Source of the DNA: Planctomycetaceae bacterium
GTDB taxonomy: Bacteria; Planctomycetota; Planctomycetia; Pirellulales; UBA1268
Direction: 5' to 3'
Assembly (NCBI GenBank): GCA_030616935.1
Contig: JAUWWJ010000029.1
Span: 1 to 10,304 of the forward strand
Length of the DNA stretch: 10,304 nucleotides
Part shown: positions 6,713 through 10,304 of the stretch, piece by piece
Position numbering within the stretch: the stretch's first letter is position 1
Layout of the letters: each line of letters opens with the position of its first letter
Notes under the pieces: model-generated
Databases searched by the model: none
Seen by the model: only the letters and a program-made list of their open reading frames with translations
What the model was told of the DNA's origin: nothing
Position numbers and translations under genes: made by a program

Positions 6713-7621
6713 ATGAATCGCTTTTTCCAGATTGTTTGTAGTGCCGTTTTGACCACCATAGTAATCAGCATTCTATCGCTGTCTGGTTGCGCTCACACAA
6801 TGCTTGCGACAGGCTGGTCGAACGACACCGGAATCAGTGAAATTTTTGACACCACTGAACGATTCAGCCATGCCGCTGGCCTATCGACACTTTCAATGGC
6901 TGATGACCTACCGAATGACACCGAACGTCGGGTTGGTCAGCTACGAATCCATTCTGACTTTCCACTTGCTGGTCAACATCGGCTGATTCGTGAACTTGAT
7001 AACATGCGGGCCACCATCAGCCAGGAACTAGACCTACCCGTTTCTGATGAACCGATCCATCTTTATTTATTTGAGAATCCGGCCGACTATCAGGCTTTTG
7101 TTCAACGACACTTCCCACGGTTTCCGGGCCGCAGGGCATGTTTCATTGAGACCGACACGACATTGGCCATCTTTGCTCCGTGGCAGGAACGGATTGCCGA
7201 AGATCTTCGGCACGAAACAACACATGGATATCTGCACGCTGTTGTTCCTGGAATTCCTCTTTGGCTCGACGAAGGACTGGCTGAATTCTTCGAAGTCCCG
7301 CAGCCGGCAGATGGGTTTCATCGGGGACACGCAGACCATTTGACCGGTCGGCTTCTTGAAGGCACATGGCAGCCTCGTATTGCACGACTTGAAGAACTCG
7401 AGGATGCAGCAGCGATGTCACAAGACCATTACGCTGAGGCCTGGTGCTGGGCGCACTGGCTTCTTCGTACCACACCGCAAAGACGTCAGGTCATTGAGGA
7501 CTACCTCCACGACCTGCGACGAGATCCAGTGACTGTGCCACTCTCGGCACGCCTCAGGGACCTCGAGGGACCGCCCTCAGTGACAACACAGGCCGTTCGA
7601 CACCACCTCGAAAGCCTCTGA
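6713..7621 (+). CDS. Zinc-metallopeptidase-like lipoprotein (HExxH, DUF1570-like)
   Basis: The product is 302 residues. It begins with a lipoprotein signal peptide: MNRFF, a hydrophobic stretch, and the lipobox LSGC with the lipidated Cys at residue 26, so the mature protein should be anchored to a membrane in the periplasm. A zinc peptidase core follows: HETTH at 167-171 and, about 16 residues on, WLDEGLAEFFE, where Glu187 is the probable third zinc ligand of a gluzincin-type site. AEAWCWAHWLL (241-251) is a helix often found after this core in planctomycete DUF1570 proteins. The N-terminal part (HLYLFENPADYQAFVQRHFP) fits the same family. ATG 6713 is chosen because it gives the lipoprotein signal; the same frame stays open upstream to 6389, but that stretch overlaps the preceding gene and is not credible protein. 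It lies 50 bases after the pseudo-receiver gene, probably in the same transcript. Substrate unknown. Confidence 0.8.
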   Translation: MNRFFQIVCSAVLTTIVISILSLSGCAHTMLATGWSNDTGISEIFDTTERFSHAAGLSTLSMADDLPNDTERRVGQLRIHSDFPLAGQHRLIRELDNMRATISQELDLPVSDEPIHLYLFENPADYQAFVQRHFPRFPGRRACFIETDTTLAIFAPWQERIAEDLRHETTHGYLHAVVPGIPLWLDEGLAEFFEVPQPADGFHRGHADHLTGRLLEGTWQPRIARLEELEDAAAMSQDHYAEAWCWAHWLLRTTPQRRQVIEDYLHDLRRDPVTVPLSARLRDLEGPPSVTTQAVRHHLESL

Positions 7622-7656
7622 CGGCGGTCGTGATCTGGCTAAAGAGAACGATGGCT

Positions 7657-8610
7657 TCACGTCGCAGGTTTCTCAAACAGTACCCCCTGCCCTGATTGAG
7701 AAAAATCGAGCTTTTCGAAAAGATTCGCAGCCGGCACATTTGCGTCTGTTGTGTGTGCCTCAATCAGAGCAACGCCTTCCTGTGACAGATCATGCATCGC
7801 TTCTGCAATCAGATATTGCGCAAGCCCCTGCCGCCGTCGTGGGCCTTCGATATCGACATGCAAGAGTCCTGCCGCAACAACTCCCCAACCCTGAGCAAGT
7901 GGTTGCATATCCCAGAAGACCGCACTTCCCAGGACATCATCTGTTTTGTTTCGAAGCTCATAACGACGCAGCGCTACTCCAGTTGTCGTTGCAGCTTCCC
8001 ACCAGGTCCGACGTTCGGGCTCATCGATAACGTGCATGACCGTTCGCCGCCGGATTGCAATATGAAGCCTATTCACTGGCACACGAAAACCCTCAAGCGG
8101 TCGTCGAAGAACCGAAATCTTCTCTCGCTTCTGATAGCCCGCACGGAGAAATACTTGTTGCATCGCCGGAGAGGAATCGAGGATTCCAGGGAGGTCAGAG
8201 CCACCGTAGAGCCCGAGATAAAACCCACGAAATACATCATTACCACCGCCAAGAAAACGAGTAAACCCAGATTCTTGAAGATAGTGTTCACAGCGAGCGA
8301 GTAATTGGTCCCCAATTTCATTTTCCGCTCGATGTGGTGGTACGATCACAAGCAGTGTTGATCCAACACTCGTATCAATACCTTTTTGATCGGCCGACGG
8401 CCCAAAACCCGCATGCGCAAAACCAACGATTCGGCCTTCCTCGACAGCAATGATCAGCCCACGTCGATCGAAATAAGGTTTCGAGAATACTCCGGCCTCA
8501 AGTTCTGCTGTTGTCATCGGCTGCATGGCAAGTGGCCCAAGATCTGCAGATCGCCAAACCTCTGCAAGGCGAGGTGGGTCATCATTGCGGAAGCAGCGGT
8601 ATTCGATCAC
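7657..8610 (-). CDS. Double-GNAT N-acetyltransferase family protein
   Basis: GNAT enzymes transfer an acyl group from acetyl-CoA to an amine. This 317-residue protein has two copies of the fold. The N-terminal one (about 1-165) contains GLIIAVEEGRIVGFAHAGFG and LVIVPPHRAENEIGDQLL, the latter in the acetyl-CoA loop position, and FYLGLYGGSDLPG, which I associate with planctomycete members. The C-terminal one (about 170-317) has the clearer acetyl-CoA signature, IEGPRRRQGLAQYLIAEA (R/Q-x-x-G-x-G/A type), and a typical ending, NVPAANLFEKLDFSQSG. The layout resembles mycothiol synthase-like tandem GNATs, but no substrate can be named. The GTG start at 8610 overlaps the Rieske gene's TGA stop as GTGA and is preceded by AAAGGGGGG (8618-8626) about 7 bases upstream, so the pair is translationally coupled. 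It converges on the lipoprotein gene with only 35 bases between stops. Confidence 0.8.
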   Translation of the reverse strand: MIEYRCFRNDDPPRLAEVWRSADLGPLAMQPMTTAELEAGVFSKPYFDRRGLIIAVEEGRIVGFAHAGFGPSADQKGIDTSVGSTLLVIVPPHRAENEIGDQLLARCEHYLQESGFTRFLGGGNDVFRGFYLGLYGGSDLPGILDSSPAMQQVFLRAGYQKREKISVLRRPLEGFRVPVNRLHIAIRRRTVMHVIDEPERRTWWEAATTTGVALRRYELRNKTDDVLGSAVFWDMQPLAQGWGVVAAGLLHVDIEGPRRRQGLAQYLIAEAMHDLSQEGVALIEAHTTDANVPAANLFEKLDFSQSGQGVLFEKPAT

Positions 8611-8951
8611 GCCAGTTCCCCCCTTTGTACCGCCACGTCCGTGTTGCCTTTCCTGACAAACACCCGCCCATTCTCCACCTTCACGTCATATGATTGTTGC
8701 CGGACGTTAGCAGAGTATTGATGCTGGCCTGTTGTGACATCAAACTGCCATCCGTGCCAGGGACACGTCAATACTTTTCCACAAAGAGCACCTGTGCCAA
8801 GTGGTCCACCCTGATGTGGACAGAGCCCATCAATGGCATGCAGTTGCCCATCAACGTTGGCGAGAGCAACCATCGCATTTGCCGCAACCCGCTCAATACT
8901 TGTGCCGGGAGGGCATTCACTTTCACCAGCGATATCAATCCAGTCTGCCAT
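8607..8951 (-). CDS. Rieske [2Fe-2S] ferredoxin-like protein
   Basis: The protein is 114 residues, the usual size of a stand-alone Rieske ferredoxin or NirD-like subunit. Both iron-sulfur boxes are intact: C-P-H-Q-G with Cys44 and His46, and C-P-W-H-G-W with Cys63 and His66, spaced as in the family (16 residues between boxes). A second half LTCPWHGWQFDVTTGQH and a basic domain LPV-like tail follow. There is no membrane segment, so it is a cytoplasmic electron carrier. No oxygenase or reductase partner is visible within the window, so I cannot assign the pathway. ATG 8951 is chosen over TTG 8969 because it begins at the expected N-terminus (MADWIDIAGE). The TGA stop overlaps the GNAT start by 4 bases; the coupling suggests related use but does not identify it. 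It sits 168 bases after the acyltransferase stop, with hairpins between. Confidence 0.88.
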   Translation of the reverse strand: MADWIDIAGESECPPGTSIERVAANAMVALANVDGQLHAIDGLCPHQGGPLGTGALCGKVLTCPWHGWQFDVTTGQHQYSANVRQQSYDVKVENGRVFVRKGNTDVAVQRGELA

Positions 8952-9051
8952 TCTCGTGAGCCTATCCAAAAAATCTGGGCCAAATATGCTTCTATTTCTG
9001 TACCACGCTCAGGCACCCTGATGTTTTCTCAAGCCACAGGAAAAAACATGG

Positions 9052-9069
9052 TCTGCGAAGCATCGCAGA
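9052..9069 (-). terminator. Candidate intrinsic terminator downstream of the acyltransferase gene
   Basis: On the minus strand TCTGCGA pairs with TCGCAGA over a TGCT loop, a 7-bp GC-containing stem, followed after 5 bases by six T (9041-9046 on the plus strand read as A). It lies 50 bases after the acyltransferase stop and before the Rieske gene, where a terminator would be expected. The gap between stem and T-run makes it less than ideal. Confidence 0.5.
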
Positions 9070-9091
9070 GGTGGTCCTGAAATCAACCACC
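9070..9091 (-). repeat. Second stem-loop abutting the terminator hairpin
   Basis: On the minus strand GGTGGT pairs with ACCACC around a 10-base loop. It ends directly where the adjacent 7-bp hairpin begins, so transcripts leaving the acyltransferase gene would meet two stems in a row. It may strengthen termination or protect the 3' end. Confidence 0.4.
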
Positions 9092-9118
9092 AACTTAGAA
9101 TTTTCTGAGCAGGATTTA

Positions 9119-10078
9119 TCAGGCAACCGCTCGCTCCTCTTCGTTTCTCACCTTTTTGGGTGGTTGCGGGAAACACCTCCATCGCCGGTGAACCCACCAA
9201 TATTGATCAGGACGACGACGAACGGCTCCTTCAAGCAAATCGGTATACCACTGTGAGAGCTCTGCAAGGCCCTGAACCTCTGGCTTATCGTCCCGGGGGT
9301 CTATCACACCCTCAACACGAAGATCAAAGCTGAAGAGGCCGTCGCGACGAGTAGCAGTGCACACAATAACCGGTGCCTCTGACGATAGGGAAAACACTCC
9401 GATAGCTTTATGAACACTGGCTGGGCGACCGAAAAAATTGACTCGACACCCTTTTCTACCCGCGGCCTGATCACCGAGCAGACCAATCGCTCCATTTTCT
9501 TCGAGAACCGCCGCAACATCAGGCGCACTTCCTTTTTTGGGAAGTATTTTCTGCCCCCGGGACTCCCGGAACTCGGTCACAAACTGATCCAGAAATGGAT
9601 TATCAAGTTCTCTCGCAACAGAAAAGAGCTGAAACCCAAACACACCGAAAAGAAATGCAGCGAGTTCAAAATTGCCATAATGCCCTGAGAGAACTACCTT
9701 CGGGCGATCAAGCCAAAGCGTCCGTATCAGCTGTTCAAGACCCTCTATTCGAAGGTGTCGTCGCCACGTTGTTTTTCGAATCACTCGGGGGGCGTGGGCA
9801 ATCTCAATCACCATAAGCAAGAGATGTTCCCACATTGCACGTCCTGCCTCCTGACACTCCTCCTCGGTCCAATCAGGAAAGGATCGTTCAATGTTGTCCT
9901 GCACAACGTCCCGCCGAATATTGACACGGTACGCAAGAAAATAGGACCACTTCCGTGCCTGCCGCTCAAGAAATCTGCGAGGCAATGACTGAACGACACA
10001 AATCCCTACACGCACAATCACGTATGTCATCCAGTCAGCGACTCTGGTTCCGAGGGTTCGACGTTTCATGAGTTCCAT
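9119..10078 (-). CDS. LpxL/HtrB-family lipid A acyltransferase (lysophospholipid acyltransferase family)
   Basis: Members of this family transfer an acyl chain from acyl-ACP to the lipid A precursor at the inner membrane. The protein is 319 residues, normal length. A hydrophobic N-terminal stretch (about 16-33, TYVIVRVGICVVQ) would anchor it. The family motifs are in order: VVQDNIERSFP (58-68), the catalytic H-x4-E as SGHYGNFE with His133 and Glu138, ARELDNPFLDQFV (155-167), IGLLGDQAAG (198-207), NFFGRPASVHKAIGVFSL (214-231) and PDQYWWVHRRWR (290-301). All catalytic residues expected for the LPLAT fold are present. ATG 10078 is used; a second ATG three codons in (10069) is equally possible, and neither has a strong ribosome binding site. 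Planctomycetes do make lipid A, and this is the best local evidence for a diderm envelope. Whether the acyl acceptor is a Kdo2-lipid or another lipid cannot be told. Confidence 0.85.
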   Translation of the reverse strand: MELMKRRTLGTRVADWMTYVIVRVGICVVQSLPRRFLERQARKWSYFLAYRVNIRRDVVQDNIERSFPDWTEEECQEAGRAMWEHLLLMVIEIAHAPRVIRKTTWRRHLRIEGLEQLIRTLWLDRPKVVLSGHYGNFELAAFLFGVFGFQLFSVARELDNPFLDQFVTEFRESRGQKILPKKGSAPDVAAVLEENGAIGLLGDQAAGRKGCRVNFFGRPASVHKAIGVFSLSSEAPVIVCTATRRDGLFSFDLRVEGVIDPRDDKPEVQGLAELSQWYTDLLEGAVRRRPDQYWWVHRRWRCFPQPPKKVRNEEERAVA

Positions 10079-10188
10079 TGGGCCGTTTATTGCAACTGAT
10101 CACGCGTTGTTACATCAGAATAAATTGTCGTCGATATACCTATTTTTTCACCAGATTGATTTTTTATTTTGTAGATGAATGCATCTGG

Positions 10189-10304
10189 TCAGCCTAATTC
10201 TGACGCCACAAGCTGCATGACACCGAGCGCGTTAAATAGCGAGTGCAGGACAATACTTGGCAGGATGGTGCCTCTGCGGCGGGCGAGATATCCAGCCGCC
10301 AGCC
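10189..10304 (-). CDS. CPBP-family intramembrane protease, C-terminal fragment (runs off window)
   Basis: Only the last 37 residues and the TGA stop (10189-10191) are inside the window; the 5' part lies beyond the end. The frame reads GYLARRRGTILPSIVLHSLFNALGVMQL, which matches the ending of CPBP (CAAX prenyl protease 2/Abi) glutamic proteases: glycine-tyrosine then basic residues, a helix, and the conserved His of H-x-x-x-N. Such proteins are multi-pass membrane peptidases; their substrates in bacteria are mostly unknown. It is on the same strand as the acyltransferase, 110 bases upstream of it, so cotranscription is possible. The fragment is short but the motif is distinctive. Confidence 0.65.
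   Translation of the reverse strand, partial: LAAGYLARRRGTILPSIVLHSLFNALGVMQLVASELG

Noticed and set aside
10149..10188. CCAGAT...ATCTGG inverted repeat upstream of the acyltransferase as a regulatory operator
   Set aside because: The arms are only six bases, separated by a long AT-rich stretch, and no promoter elements could be placed around them convincingly.

Overview
The window looks like part of a planctomycete chromosome, most likely Pirellulaceae-like or an uncultured relative. The evidence is a set of protein types I associate with that phylum: a DUF1570-like HExxH lipoprotein, a tandem pseudo-receiver protein, a double-GNAT protein with a FYLGLYGGSDLPG segment, a small exported protein ending in YGYDPKTGG, and a divergent murE-like/murB/ftsQ cluster. 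This assignment rests on recalled family features, not on a search. Base composition is unremarkable. I see no mobile elements, tRNAs, rRNAs or CRISPR arrays.

Layout: (1) 1-1480, plus strand: the 3' end of thiL, then tsaE, then an isochorismatase-fold hydrolase. The last two each carry one in-frame stop codon in an otherwise intact frame: TAA inside the Walker A motif of tsaE, and TGA as codon 2 of the hydrolase. (2) 1555-1941, minus strand: a small secreted protein that meets the hydrolase tail to tail across a candidate terminator hairpin. (3) 2056-5449, minus strand: a probable operon murE-like -> murB -> ftsQ. The first two genes keep their nucleotide-binding folds but lack many textbook catalytic residues. 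(4) 5450-5816: a 367-bp divergent intergenic region with a strong ribosome binding site and a candidate promoter for the mur operon. (5) 5817-7621, plus strand: a tandem pseudo-receiver protein followed by a zinc-metallopeptidase-like lipoprotein. (6) 7657-8951, minus strand: a Rieske ferredoxin-like protein translationally coupled to a double-GNAT acetyltransferase. (7) 9119-10078, minus strand: an LpxL/HtrB-type lipid A acyltransferase with hairpins after its stop. (8) 10189-10304, minus strand: the C-terminus of a CPBP intramembrane protease.

How the genes relate: several concern the cell envelope (murE-like, murB, ftsQ, lpxL-like, the lipoprotein, the exported small protein). thiL, tsaE and the hydrolase are housekeeping or metabolic. 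The two points most worth a second look are the pair of in-frame stops in neighbouring genes, one of them in a gene (tsaE) normally needed for t6A tRNA modification, and the loss of recognised catalytic residues in both Mur enzymes of one operon. I found no convincing new defence or mobile system.
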